From: JAGPDB01 sp046331265
Lineage (GTDB): Bacteria; Actinomycetota; Acidimicrobiia; IMCC26256; JAGPDB01
Assembly (NCBI GenBank): GCA_046331265.1
Contig: JAXLRE010000011.1
Span: forward strand, 1-64,000
Direction of reading: 5' to 3'
DNA length: 64,000 nucleotides
Part shown: one piece after another, positions 1 through 9,411 of the stretch
How the letters are laid out: every line of letters starts with the position of its first letter
How positions within the stretch are numbered: position 1 is the stretch's first letter
Position numbers and translations under genes: made by a program
Notes under the pieces: generated by a model
Databases searched by the model: none
What the model was told of the DNA's origin: nothing
Seen by the model: the letters and a program-made list of their open reading frames with translations, nothing else

Positions 1-469
1 CAGCATTAGTTCCTATTTCGTTTACATCTCCACCAATCATGAAACTTGGATTCAGCCCAGAAGCACGGGCGATTGAAGTGAGCATTGAAGTAGTTGTTGT
101 TTTGCCATGACTACCTGAGACACCAATACTTTTTTCACAACTACATATTGCACTTAACATTTGGGACCGAGAAATGACATCAATTCCCATTTTCTTAGCT
201 TTTACTATTTCGATATTGTCATCATTAATAGCTGTTGATTTAACTATTAAATCTATATTCGAATTTATATTTTGTTCATCATGTGGAACGTTCACTTTGA
301 TTCCAAAAGATTCAAGTCGCTCGGTCACATGACTATTCTTTAGGTCAGACCCTGAAATATTTTTACCCATTTTCGCTAAAACAGTTGCTATCGCGCTCAT
401 TCCAGCTCCACCGATACCAATTATATGGATATTATTTAAATTCTTATCAGTTATATCTATTGTTTTCAT
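1..469 (-). CDS. murC: UDP-N-acetylmuramate--L-alanine ligase, N-terminal part
   Basis: Cytoplasmic ATP-dependent ligase that adds L-alanine to UDP-MurNAc, the first peptide step of peptidoglycan synthesis. About 156 codons are visible; the gene runs off the left edge of the window. Reading the minus strand from the ATG at 469 gives an N-terminal Rossmann-type glycine motif (GIGGAGMSAIA, about residues 15-25) and, near the edge, the Mur-ligase ATP loop GSHGKTTTT. Both are typical of MurC. The ATG overlaps the murG stop codon as ATGA (466-469), so the two genes are probably translationally coupled. It is the last visible gene of the dcw operon; ftsQ and ftsZ would be expected further on. Confidence 0.95.
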   Translation of the reverse strand, partial: MKTIDITDKNLNNIHIIGIGGAGMSAIATVLAKMGKNISGSDLKNSHVTERLESFGIKVNVPHDEQNINSNIDLIVKSTAINDDNIEIVKAKKMGIDVISRSQMLSAICSCEKSIGVSGSHGKTTTTSMLTSIARASGLNPSFMIGGDVNEIGTNA

Positions 470-1551
470 TTCAAATACTTTTCTTTCATATATATAGCTA
501 TCTTATTGCGTGCATTTAAATGAAAAACATTTGTATTGATATTCAGATCTTTTTTTAGAGCTGAAAGTATCGATTTGAATAACTTATCTGCATTCAATTC
601 TTTTTGGTCTATCAACTCAGCTTGTCCTGCCTCTAAAAGATTTTGAGCGTTATGACGTTGATGGTCTCCAGGAGCACCTGGCAATGGAATCAGAACACAA
701 GGTACTGAAATTATTTCTAAATCTACACATGTACCTGCACCTGCACGAGATACTACACAATCACTTTGTGCATAATATGAATTGATGCTTTCATCGAAAT
801 CTAACAAGGTGTAAGTGAAAGCATGTTCTATATTTTGAGTATCAGCTCTAACTTTAGAAATATTATTTTTCCCTGCAAAGTGCACAATATCAAAGTCGAT
901 ATCGTTGCTAAAGACCTCCAGCATTTTGATAGCTGCATCATTTATAGCTTGAGAACCTAATGATCCTCCGGAAATTACTACAACTTTTCTTTTATCTTTA
1001 TTTGAAAGATATTTTCTACGCATATTAATCACATCATCAAAATTATCTAAACGAGGCAGACCTAGAACAACAGAATTTGATGGTTTATTAGCAGTATTTT
1101 CAAAAGTCAAAATCATAGCTGCACCTAATTTGGATGCAAGCATATTTGTACGACCTACATGAGCATTTTGTTCATGAACTATGCGATTAATTCGCAGTAA
1201 ACTTGCAGCTAACATAGCTGGAAGCGAAGCATAACCACCTACTCCGATTACAACTTTTGGACGATTGATTATAAATAGAATTACAGCTTTTATACAGGCA
1301 ATAGAAATTAAGAAAAAATGATATATGTTCTTTATATATTCTTTTTTATTGAGTCCTTTTCCTTTAAATTTTACAAGTTTGTATCCATATTTTGGAACTA
1401 AATCTTTTTCAAGTGTACGGTTTGAACCAAAAAAAACTATTGAATCTTTAGATACGCCTACTTCTTCTAAACCTCTAGCAATTGCCAGTGCTGGAAAGAC
1501 ATGTCCCCCTGTACCTCCACCAGCTATGACTATATTTTTTTGTTTAACCAT
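466..1551 (-). CDS. murG: UDP-GlcNAc:lipid I GlcNAc transferase MurG
   Basis: Peripheral membrane GT28 glycosyltransferase that adds GlcNAc to lipid I to give lipid II on the cytoplasmic face. The 361 residues match the usual length. The N-terminal lipid-binding glycine loop GGGTGGHVFPALA is at about residues 11-23, a second glycine-rich loop (GVGGYASLP) at about 103, and the C-terminal UDP-GlcNAc half contains ISGGSLGSQAIND (about 195) and PGAPGDHQRHNA (about 293). It lies 6 bases after ftsW and overlaps murC by 4, so it belongs to one transcription unit with them. Confidence 0.97.
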   Translation of the reverse strand: MVKQKNIVIAGGGTGGHVFPALAIARGLEEVGVSKDSIVFFGSNRTLEKDLVPKYGYKLVKFKGKGLNKKEYIKNIYHFFLISIACIKAVILFIINRPKVVIGVGGYASLPAMLAASLLRINRIVHEQNAHVGRTNMLASKLGAAMILTFENTANKPSNSVVLGLPRLDNFDDVINMRRKYLSNKDKRKVVVISGGSLGSQAINDAAIKMLEVFSNDIDFDIVHFAGKNNISKVRADTQNIEHAFTYTLLDFDESINSYYAQSDCVVSRAGAGTCVDLEIISVPCVLIPLPGAPGDHQRHNAQNLLEAGQAELIDQKELNADKLFKSILSALKKDLNINTNVFHLNARNKIAIYMKEKYLK

Positions 1552-1557
1552 GAAAAT

Positions 1558-2742
1558 TTATACTCTTGAATATCTCGCGATATTAGCTAGAACACCCGTC
1601 GCGGCCATTGAAATCAATAAAGATGATCCACCGAAACTAACGAAAGGTAAAGTAATACCTGACACAGGCAAAAGTCCAATAACGGCCATAAGATTGATGA
1701 TTGCTTGACCACCAATCCAAGCAACTATACCTGTTGCCATAAGCGCAGAGAAGCGATCTGCACAGGAAAGAATTATTCGAACGCCAATTAGTATGAACGC
1801 AATAAACAGGCCAACAACCATCATTGTTCCAGCAAAGCCTAATTCTTCTCCGATAATTGCGAAAATAAAATCGGTATGTGCATTAGGAAGAAATAGCCAT
1901 TTAGCTTTACCTGCACCTAAACCAACTCCTGATGTGCGACCCGATCCTAAGGCTATAAGGCTTTGTACGATTTGATATCCAGTATTACTTGCATCGTTAA
2001 ATGGCTGAAGATACGAAAAAATTCTTCGCCTTCGATACCCCTCCATGAAAACAACAATTGTTGCAGTAGCTGCAATAGGTAAAGCGATCTTACCTAAGAA
2101 CCTAAGCGGCACACCTGACATAACAATTACCATTCCCACGATAAATGCCAAAACCACAGTTGAGTCATAGTCTGGTTCTATGACAACAAGAAACATCATT
2201 AGTCCACCAGTAACCATAATGGGCATAAGTATCTCTTTAAATGAGCCCATTTGCTTAACTTTTCGCGTTAAAAAGTCAGCACAAAATACAACCAGAGCAA
2301 ACTTTGCAAATTCGCTTGGTTGGAATCTCCAAGTACCAAAACCTAGCCATCTACGGGACCCAAAAACCTCAATACCTATTCCAGGAATAAGCACGATAGT
2401 TAAAAGAACAAAGCTAGCAATAACAATTGTTTTTGTATGTTTTTGCCATAACTTATAAGGAATGCGAGACATAACAATAAATGCAACTGTCCCAAAAAAT
2501 AACCATATAAGTTGACGCTGAAAAAAGAACCATGCTGACCCATATTCATTTAGTGCAGCAACGCTTGAAGCACTTAAAACCATTACCACACCAATGATGT
2601 TAAGCACAGCTACAGTTGCTGTTAACAATATAAAGTTCGAATTCCGCGGTGCTCGTATTATCTCAGAATGGCGAAAAATAAATAATTTTTGAATTATCGA
2701 AAACTTCTCATTTGTTTTTTTGCTTTTTGTCTTCGATACCAC
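1558..2742 (-). CDS. ftsW: SEDS peptidoglycan glycosyltransferase FtsW
   Basis: Polytopic membrane glycan polymerase of the SEDS family that works with FtsI at the septum. It has 394 residues: a basic cytoplasmic N-terminus (about 1-35) and then about ten hydrophobic segments. The family signatures GTWRFQPSEFAK (about 137) and PVSGITLPFVSFGGSS (about 355-370) are present. The start is GTG at 2742; no ribosome-binding site is visible and a perfect inverted repeat ends one base before the start codon. In the standard gene order murD would lie between mraY and ftsW; here that gap is only 48 bases. FtsW is preferred over RodA because of its place in the dcw cluster. Confidence 0.93.
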   Translation of the reverse strand: MVSKTKSKKTNEKFSIIQKLFIFRHSEIIRAPRNSNFILLTATVAVLNIIGVVMVLSASSVAALNEYGSAWFFFQRQLIWLFFGTVAFIVMSRIPYKLWQKHTKTIVIASFVLLTIVLIPGIGIEVFGSRRWLGFGTWRFQPSEFAKFALVVFCADFLTRKVKQMGSFKEILMPIMVTGGLMMFLVVIEPDYDSTVVLAFIVGMVIVMSGVPLRFLGKIALPIAATATIVVFMEGYRRRRIFSYLQPFNDASNTGYQIVQSLIALGSGRTSGVGLGAGKAKWLFLPNAHTDFIFAIIGEELGFAGTMMVVGLFIAFILIGVRIILSCADRFSALMATGIVAWIGGQAIINLMAVIGLLPVSGITLPFVSFGGSSLLISMAATGVLANIARYSRV

Positions 2743-2743
2743 A

Positions 2744-2763
2744 GATCAATTCTAATATTGATC
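2744..2763 (-). promoter_or_regulatory. Hairpin abutting the ftsW start codon
   Basis: A perfect inverted repeat (GATCAAT, 6-base loop, ATTGATC) lies in the 48-base mraY-ftsW gap and ends one base before the ftsW GTG. No Shine-Dalgarno sequence is seen there, so the hairpin could affect ribosome access or mark a processing site. It occupies the position where murD normally sits. Its function is inferred only. Confidence 0.4.
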
Positions 2764-2790
2764 AGCATTTAAAGGGTGTTATTCGCTTAT

Positions 2791-3843
2791 TTATCCTGCG
2801 CCCCCTGATCGAACAAAATCAGCATAAAAAATACCTATTCCCATGGCAACAGAAATACCTGAAAGTAGCCAGAATCTAACGATTACAGTTGTTTCGGGCC
2901 ATCCCAGCACCTCAAAATGGTGATGCAAAGGAGCCATCTTTAAAACACGTTTTTTAAATCCTCTATAAGAAATGATCTGAGCAATAACACTTAAAGTTTC
3001 AACAACATATATACCGCCAATGAGAACTAACAAAAGTTCAGTTTTACTAACTACAGCACAAGCCGCCATTGCGCCGCCTAAAGCTAGTGAACCTACATCA
3101 CCCATAAATATTTGTGCAGGTGCAGCATTCCACCAAAGGAACCCCGCACATGCACCAGTAATTGCTGCTGTTAAAATTGCGACATCTAATGCGTTATTAG
3201 AAAAGCCTGCCGCACCATTAGGATAAAAATCACCATGACGGAATTGCCAATAACTAATTACTGTGTATGCACTAAAAACAATTGTTGCGCTACCTGCAGC
3301 TAAACCATCTAATCCATCTGTGATATTTAATGCATTTGTTGTTGCTATGACAATAAAGACAACAATAAAAATGTAAACCCATTCTGGGAGTGCTGAAGTG
3401 ATAGGGCGAGCAAAAGATAATGATGTAGAGATATGAACATATCTAGTTGTCAAAATTGCAAAAATTAATGCGAAAAGAACTTGTCCAAAAAATTTTCCTC
3501 TTTTTCTTAACCCAAGATTACGCTTCTTTATTATTCCCAAATAATCATCGTATAATCCGACTAATGCCATAGCCGCCATAATTAAAACAATCACCAAAGC
3601 TGTCCGGCCGAAAACAAAACCTGTTCTAACATGTGCAAAAAAGTATCCGACAATTGCACCAATAACAATTGCTATTCCACCCATTGTCGGTGTTCCAGCT
3701 TTTTTCACATGGGGGTGTACGATCGGTCCATCATCGCGAATATGTTGACCCATATCTCTTTTTCGTAACACTTTTATAACCAAAGGAGTTAATGTTACAG
3801 ATACCGCGAAAGCTAAAGCAGATGCTAGGAATAGAGCAATCAT
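2791..3843 (-). CDS. mraY: Phospho-MurNAc-pentapeptide translocase MraY
   Basis: Integral membrane enzyme that transfers phospho-MurNAc-pentapeptide from UDP to undecaprenyl phosphate, making lipid I. It has 350 residues and about ten membrane segments. Diagnostic motifs are TPTMGGIAI (about 52-60), DDYLG (about 99), the catalytic loop NALNITDGLDGLAAG (about 170-184), and the histidine motif APLHHHFEVLGW (about 303-314). The ATG at 3843 overlaps the murF stop by 4 bases. The following gene is ftsW, not murD. Confidence 0.97.
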   Translation of the reverse strand: MIALFLASALAFAVSVTLTPLVIKVLRKRDMGQHIRDDGPIVHPHVKKAGTPTMGGIAIVIGAIVGYFFAHVRTGFVFGRTALVIVLIMAAMALVGLYDDYLGIIKKRNLGLRKRGKFFGQVLFALIFAILTTRYVHISTSLSFARPITSALPEWVYIFIVVFIVIATTNALNITDGLDGLAAGSATIVFSAYTVISYWQFRHGDFYPNGAAGFSNNALDVAILTAAITGACAGFLWWNAAPAQIFMGDVGSLALGGAMAACAVVSKTELLLVLIGGIYVVETLSVIAQIISYRGFKKRVLKMAPLHHHFEVLGWPETTVIVRFWLLSGISVAMGIGIFYADFVRSGGAG

Positions 3844-5309
3844 ATTTCGTTCCTATTTTTTTTCACATTCCATTTTAACTCACTCAGAAAATTAACTATT
3901 GGAACCAATGCAGGCATTGATGCATCTGGACCTCGTGAGGCTTTAACACCAACAACATCATTTGGCTCAATAATTGACTCCAAATTATTGATTGCATCTT
4001 TTACTGTATCGAAATAATAGCTATTTTTATGCGAATTAGATTTAAATGCAGGTTTAGTAGCTTCACCTACACAAATAAAAGTATCTATTCCTATTTCATT
4101 CGCATACTCTGCCATAGAAATATGCCGTTCATCGCTTAGCTCACCGAGTTCTCTCATTGGACCCATAATAAATACACTTCTAGTTTCATTATTTTTAGCT
4201 ATGGCTTGAACAGCATCTATGCATGCTCTCATTGACTCAGGATTAGCATTATAAGCGTCGTCGATTAATAACAAATCTTCATTTTTAACTAACCGCATCC
4301 GATGACCTTGCGGTTTCATCTTTAACATATTTGTTTCAATATCCGCTGGATCGTCTCCACAAATGAGTGACATAGTTATCGCTAATGCAGCATTCTCGAC
4401 AAAGTGTTTTCCAATTAATGGTATATGCGCATTAACTTTCTTCCCATTAAAATCAAGACTTATATCGTTTGTTAGATCGCTATTAGATTTTGTAGCAGTT
4501 ATATATGAATAATTTTCATTTAGATCTATTCCATTTTCTTCTGACTTATCTATCGTAAAAACGACATTCGACGTAGCACCACCAAGTAATGTTTCCTTTT
4601 TATCGATATTAAAAGGCATAACGATATAACCGTCTTTTGGAATTCTAGATATGGTTTCAAGAAAAGTCTTAGCAACTCCGTCTTTGTCTATTAAGTACGC
4701 TGTATGAGCTAAAGCAACATTTGTCACGACAAGATGATGTGGTCGAGAAATCTCTGTTATATATTCAAGATCGCCAAAGTGGGACTCACCTAATTCAACA
4801 ATAAGTCGTTCGCAACCTTCTTCGACTTCACAAAGAGTCAATGGGACTCCTGTTTGATTATTGAAAGAACCACGACTTGCATATACCTTCGGCAAGGAAC
4901 CGCCAAGTTCTCTAAGCATGTTCTTGGTTGTTGTTTTCCCAACGGATCCAATTACACCGACTACCACTCCATCAAATTTATCTCTAGCCAGTGAACCTAT
5001 TTTCCCGAATGCAACTAAGGAATCTTTTACATAAATAACATTTACATTTGAAAAATTATCTAGTGAATCTTGTGCTTGTACGCGGTCGGTATCGTTTGCT
5101 ACCACCAGCCTCGCCCCATTGAGGCATGCATCCTCGATATATTTAGCACCATTACTTTCTTCGCCAACAAGAGCAATAAAAATTGAATCCGTTTCTACTT
5201 TACGTGAATCGAATACTACTTTTTTATAAGTTGTATTTAAGTCTGTTATATGTTTATCAATGGTTTGATTTTCTAAAGCAGAGATTATTTCATCGATATT
5301 AAATATCAT
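3840..5309 (-). CDS. murF: UDP-MurNAc-tripeptide--D-Ala-D-Ala ligase MurF
   Basis: Cytoplasmic ligase that adds D-Ala-D-Ala to UDP-MurNAc-tripeptide, completing the pentapeptide precursor. The 489 residues show the three Mur-ligase domains: an N-terminal substrate domain, a central ATPase domain with the loop GSVGKTTTK (about 123-131) and the ELGESHFGD region (about 172), and a C-terminal domain with DDAYNANPESM (about 350). MurF usually reads GxNGKTT in the loop; here the asparagine is a valine, which keeps the phosphate-binding glycine and lysine. It overlaps murE by 11 bases and mraY by 4. Confidence 0.95.
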   Translation of the reverse strand: MIFNIDEIISALENQTIDKHITDLNTTYKKVVFDSRKVETDSIFIALVGEESNGAKYIEDACLNGARLVVANDTDRVQAQDSLDNFSNVNVIYVKDSLVAFGKIGSLARDKFDGVVVGVIGSVGKTTTKNMLRELGGSLPKVYASRGSFNNQTGVPLTLCEVEEGCERLIVELGESHFGDLEYITEISRPHHLVVTNVALAHTAYLIDKDGVAKTFLETISRIPKDGYIVMPFNIDKKETLLGGATSNVVFTIDKSEENGIDLNENYSYITATKSNSDLTNDISLDFNGKKVNAHIPLIGKHFVENAALAITMSLICGDDPADIETNMLKMKPQGHRMRLVKNEDLLLIDDAYNANPESMRACIDAVQAIAKNNETRSVFIMGPMRELGELSDERHISMAEYANEIGIDTFICVGEATKPAFKSNSHKNSYYFDTVKDAINNLESIIEPNDVVGVKASRGPDASMPALVPIVNFLSELKWNVKKNRNEI

Positions 5310-6810
5310 TATTTATCATTTCTTCAATTAATTCGTCTGTTGTTTCGATATCTGAAAAGTCAACAGTTTTGTCGCTAAAAATTTGCCCTCTCTCATGTCC
5401 TTTACCAGCAATTATTACTGCATCACCTTTCTGCGCAAGAGACAAGGCAGTTTTTATTGCTTGTTTTCTATCTAAACAAACCTGAACGTTTTTTGTTACG
5501 CCACTAATAATTTGCTCAGCAATATCTTTTCCATTTTCACTTCTTGGATTATCGTTAGTCACAATCACTTCATCAGCCATTGAAGATGCGATTTTGCCCA
5601 TAATCGGCCTCTTATTTTTATCTCTGTCTCCGCCACATCCAAAAACAACAATAACTTTTTTACTTAAAGGTTTAATCGTATTAATTACACGTTCAAGAGC
5701 ATCTGGAGTGTGAGCGTAATCTATAAAACAATGAAATCCTAAATTCTTAGATTCTGCCTTTTGTAACCTTCCAGGTACCGGTATAGGGTTCGATAAAGCA
5801 GCAATGTATTTGTCTCTATCTAAATTACAAAACTCTGCGAGGCCTATAGCTACTGCAATATTTTCAATGTTGAACCTTCCAATAAATGGGGTAAAAATAT
5901 CAAATGAATCTTGTGTTTGATTAAAAAAGATTTCAATGTCTGTACCATCTAAAGATTCGTTTTTTATTTTCACAAAAATATCTGCATTGAGATCTTTACA
6001 AGAAACACTAAGAGTATTTAGTAAATTTTTCGTTGCAATACTTAATATTTCACTTCCCTTTTCATCATCTATGTTAATGACTGCATTATTAGAGTATTTC
6101 TTTGAAAATAATTTAGATTTTGCTAAAAAATACTCTTCCATAGATGAGTGATAATCAAGATGGTCTTGAGAAAAGTTAGTAAATGCAACTGCTTTAAATT
6201 TAGTCCCCAATACCCGATATTGATCTAACGCATGACTAGAAACTTCAATCGCTCCATATTTAACTTGATCCTGTAAGAATCTAAGCAGGTAATCCTGAAT
6301 TATTAATGGATCTGGAGTTGTTTGTGAATCTGTTTCTTTTTCACCATTTACCAAAATTCCGGTTGTACCCATAGTGAAACAATTTTCATTACAAGATTGA
6401 ACTAGAGAAGAAAACAAATATGAAACAGATGTTTTACCATTAGTACCAGTAATTCCAGCCAAATTCATTTTGTTACTTGGCATACCTAGCAATGCAGACT
6501 GTAGAGGGCCAACTATTGCTCGAGTAGAACCTACTGTCATGTCGGGTTCCATCTCAGTCTTAGATCCTCTTTGGGCAACAACGAAAGCACAATGCCGCTG
6601 GCGAGCATCAGGAATATAGGCATGTGAATCAATTGATGTTCCTCTTATCGCAACAAAAATAGAACTTTCATTAACTAAATTGTGATCGTTTACAACACTA
6701 TCTACGTCAATATTTTTGAGACCATCAGATAATGAAGCTAATCCAATTACAGCACCATCGATATCGTCTTCATATTCGACAATACTATTTAATAGGGATT
6801 GAAGTTTCAC
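5299..6810 (-). CDS. murE: UDP-MurNAc-tripeptide synthetase MurE (meso-DAP type)
   Basis: Cytoplasmic ligase that adds the third stem-peptide residue to UDP-MurNAc-L-Ala-D-Glu. It has 503 residues, with the ATP loop GITGTNGKTSVS at about 119-130, the carbamoyl-lysine region around SSHALDQYR, and the motif DNPRSE at about 420. DNPR is the signature of enzymes that use meso-diaminopimelate, so a DAP-type peptidoglycan is inferred. The start is GTG at 6810, 26 bases after ftsI. Confidence 0.95.
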   Translation of the reverse strand: MKLQSLLNSIVEYEDDIDGAVIGLASLSDGLKNIDVDSVVNDHNLVNESSIFVAIRGTSIDSHAYIPDARQRHCAFVVAQRGSKTEMEPDMTVGSTRAIVGPLQSALLGMPSNKMNLAGITGTNGKTSVSYLFSSLVQSCNENCFTMGTTGILVNGEKETDSQTTPDPLIIQDYLLRFLQDQVKYGAIEVSSHALDQYRVLGTKFKAVAFTNFSQDHLDYHSSMEEYFLAKSKLFSKKYSNNAVINIDDEKGSEILSIATKNLLNTLSVSCKDLNADIFVKIKNESLDGTDIEIFFNQTQDSFDIFTPFIGRFNIENIAVAIGLAEFCNLDRDKYIAALSNPIPVPGRLQKAESKNLGFHCFIDYAHTPDALERVINTIKPLSKKVIVVFGCGGDRDKNKRPIMGKIASSMADEVIVTNDNPRSENGKDIAEQIISGVTKNVQVCLDRKQAIKTALSLAQKGDAVIIAGKGHERGQIFSDKTVDFSDIETTDELIEEMINNDI

Positions 6811-6836
6811 AGACCAAACAGTCTACTTGTAAAGTC

Positions 6837-8876
6837 TTAAGGAATTTTTATGTTTTGAACTGGAAGCGTTGTTGTTGTAGTCGTAGTTGTCACACTAGGT
6901 TCATTTGTAAGTGATTGACCTTGAACCTGCTGATCTGGAGTAATTCCACGTACCCGTAATGCTGATTGCATCACTCTAGAGAAAACTGGAGCGGCCACTT
7001 GTCCACCGAATATTTGCCCTTGTGGTTCATCCAAAATAACAATTGCAGCAAGTCTGGGGTTATCTACTGGTGCAAATCCTGCAAATGATGCCATATATTT
7101 ATAAGGTGGCTTATTATAAGGTGGTTTTCGGGCAGTACCAGTTTTTCCACCTACGCTATATCCAGGGACCACAGCAAGCTTACCTGTACCTTTTTCAACA
7201 GCACCTTTAAGCATATTTCTTACCTGTGTTGAAGTCGTAGAAGATATCACACGGGTTGGTGCTGATGTTTTGTAATTTTCTATTGTTCCATCAGGCTTAG
7301 TAAATGATTTAATTAATTTTGGATCAACTTTTACACCATCATTCGCAACTGTCATATACACACTTAACATTTGCATTGGTGTTACAGCTAGACCGTTTCC
7401 AATTGGTACTGTCGCAACTGATGTATCAGACCAATCTTTTGGATCTAACAAAATTCCGCTAGCTTCTCCTGGAAAATTAAGCGCTGTTTTTTTACCAAAT
7501 CCATATGCCCGCAGATAACTATCTAGTCGTTTCTTTTTCAACTGATTCGAAATCATAATGGTCCCAACATTTGAAGACTCTCGCAGGATATCTGCAGCAT
7601 TCCATGTCATTGGTTCATGCGGATCATGGTCAACAAAATCTTTATTATCGAAAGTTATTTTGTCAGGGACACTAAAAGTAGTCGAAGGTGAAATTACTTT
7701 AGATTCAAGAGCACCTGAAATTGTTATAACTTTATTAGTCGAACCTGGTTCATACACATCAGTTACTGCATGATTTTTATCCGTTGCAGGAGCTATTATT
7801 GGTTTGTCCGGACCGCCAACGACTGAAACCATTGCAAGTATCTCACCTGTTTTTACATCTGCAACAATGGCTGTACCACCTTTAGATTTTGTTGCTGCAA
7901 CTTCTTCTAATACAACTCTTTGCGCTTCATACTGAATACTCTCATCAAGCGTTAAAGTTACATCATCTCCCCGAGTAGCACTTTTAACATTTCTTTTTGC
8001 GTTTGGAATTTCTCGACCTTTAGGGTCACGCTCTACGATTTCTTCGCCTGATTTCCCTTTGAGCTGTTTATCTAACATATATTCCAAGCCACCAAGGCCA
8101 TTCATATCATTACCGACAAAACCAACAACGCTGGATGCTATTTCACTTGAAGGATAAGTGCGTTTTGGATCTTTGATAATGCTGATGCCTGGAATTTGTG
8201 CATTTGTTACTCGTTTTGCTGTTGCTTGGTCGACATGTTGAGTAATTAATGCATATCGAGATTTTTTATTACGCAATAAAGGTTTAACTTTTTCACTGTC
8301 AAAAACAACGACTTTGCTTAATTTATCAATTATGGTTGAATCGTTTTTAATCAAACTTGGATCAGCTACCACTGAATATGCAGGTTTTGATACTGCAAGC
8401 AAGTTACCATTACGATCAGTAATCGTTCCTCTATCCGGAATAATTGTTCTTACTAATCTTCGTTGAGCTACACCTAATGTGGAATATTTATTGGCATTTA
8501 ATATTTGTATATCAACTAGTTTTAAAATAATCGCCAAAAAAGGAATAAGCAAAATTCCCGCAATGATCGTAGCGCGTTTTCTTGGATTCCATGCAACGTG
8601 GTTAACCATTTGTTTACGTTGAACAGTTGGCTTTCTTCTCGAATGCAAAGGAATAACATCCGCTCTTTTTTGCTTTGGCGCTGAAGTGGACCTTTGAGTT
8701 GTCTTCGGTCTTTGATAGTTATTTCGTTTTAGTGGGGATACATTCGATGATTTCACGCTCAAGGTAGTGTAACGCGTTTTTGACTTAGGTCGATGTTTTA
8801 TGTGGGGTTTTATATCATTTTCTATGTCAAATAAAGATTGTTCAACAACTCTTTTAGTTGCGTCATGACGAGGCAT
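6837..8876 (-). CDS. ftsI: Septal transpeptidase, class B penicillin-binding protein FtsI
   Basis: Division-specific transpeptidase that cross-links septal peptidoglycan outside the membrane. The start chosen is the ATG at 8876, with AAAGG upstream, rather than the in-frame TTG six bases earlier; this gives 679 residues. A basic cytoplasmic tail of about 100 residues precedes one membrane anchor (about 101-119), a dimerisation domain (RGTITDRNG) and the transpeptidase domain. The catalytic motifs are STNK (serine about 379), SSN (about 434) and KTGT (about 578). The C-terminus has a run of threonines and no PASTA domain. It overlaps the upstream ftsL-like gene by 14 bases. Confidence 0.95.
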   Translation of the reverse strand: MPRHDATKRVVEQSLFDIENDIKPHIKHRPKSKTRYTTLSVKSSNVSPLKRNNYQRPKTTQRSTSAPKQKRADVIPLHSRRKPTVQRKQMVNHVAWNPRKRATIIAGILLIPFLAIILKLVDIQILNANKYSTLGVAQRRLVRTIIPDRGTITDRNGNLLAVSKPAYSVVADPSLIKNDSTIIDKLSKVVVFDSEKVKPLLRNKKSRYALITQHVDQATAKRVTNAQIPGISIIKDPKRTYPSSEIASSVVGFVGNDMNGLGGLEYMLDKQLKGKSGEEIVERDPKGREIPNAKRNVKSATRGDDVTLTLDESIQYEAQRVVLEEVAATKSKGGTAIVADVKTGEILAMVSVVGGPDKPIIAPATDKNHAVTDVYEPGSTNKVITISGALESKVISPSTTFSVPDKITFDNKDFVDHDPHEPMTWNAADILRESSNVGTIMISNQLKKKRLDSYLRAYGFGKKTALNFPGEASGILLDPKDWSDTSVATVPIGNGLAVTPMQMLSVYMTVANDGVKVDPKLIKSFTKPDGTIENYKTSAPTRVISSTTSTQVRNMLKGAVEKGTGKLAVVPGYSVGGKTGTARKPPYNKPPYKYMASFAGFAPVDNPRLAAIVILDEPQGQIFGGQVAAPVFSRVMQSALRVRGITPDQQVQGQSLTNEPSVTTTTTTTTLPVQNIKIP

Positions 8877-9411
8877 TAACAATCGCCTTTACTTCTGACC
8901 AAAGTTGTGAATCTTTTTGGTCTTGACGAGTCGACACTTCCATTGGAATTGAGACAGAAACAAATCGAGTTGGTTGAACAAGACCGAGATAAGATGCTCG
9001 TCTAGTAATTCTTTCTGGCGATTTTAAACCTGCTACATCATAGCGAAGTTTTTCAAATTTAGTTATTTCTTTTTGCTGTTGGTTACGTATGGCATCAATA
9101 GATATTTGACGTTTAGCGATAGTTGTTTGTATTGAAACTACTGCAAAAAGTGAAACGACAATACCTAAGGCAAAAAATCTCATCGCCCAAATAACTACTC
9201 TGTCATTTTTAGGTTGAGCTTTTACAATTCTTGGTTTACGTGAAGGAATTCTTAAATGTTGCTCCGCTTTTTCATAGCGACTTCGAGCTCGATCAGCAAT
9301 AACATGTGCAGGTTCACTTAAAGCTAATCGTGCATCACGAATTCTATTCCTGACAGCAGATCGATCTTGTTCGGTTCTTCTAGATGTTCTTTTTACATTT
9401 GTTTGTGCCAC
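8863..9411 (-). CDS. ftsL: FtsL-like bitopic division protein
   Basis: Small single-pass membrane protein between rsmH and ftsI, the standard position of ftsL. The 182 residues comprise a basic cytoplasmic region (about 1-70), one membrane helix (about 74-94) and a short extracellular part. That part has a heptad-like, charged stretch followed by a segment (about 127-150) resembling the FtsL/DivIC region that follows the coiled coil. FtsL sequences diverge strongly, so the name rests mainly on position and topology. The start is GTG at 9411, directly next to the rsmH stop codon. Confidence 0.75.
   Translation of the reverse strand: MAQTNVKRTSRRTEQDRSAVRNRIRDARLALSEPAHVIADRARSRYEKAEQHLRIPSRKPRIVKAQPKNDRVVIWAMRFFALGIVVSLFAVVSIQTTIAKRQISIDAIRNQQQKEITKFEKLRYDVAGLKSPERITRRASYLGLVQPTRFVSVSIPMEVSTRQDQKDSQLWSEVKAIVNASS

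Noticed and set aside
2743..2790. A remnant murD coding fragment
   Set aside because: The 48-base gap is too short and shows no Mur-ligase sequence in any frame.
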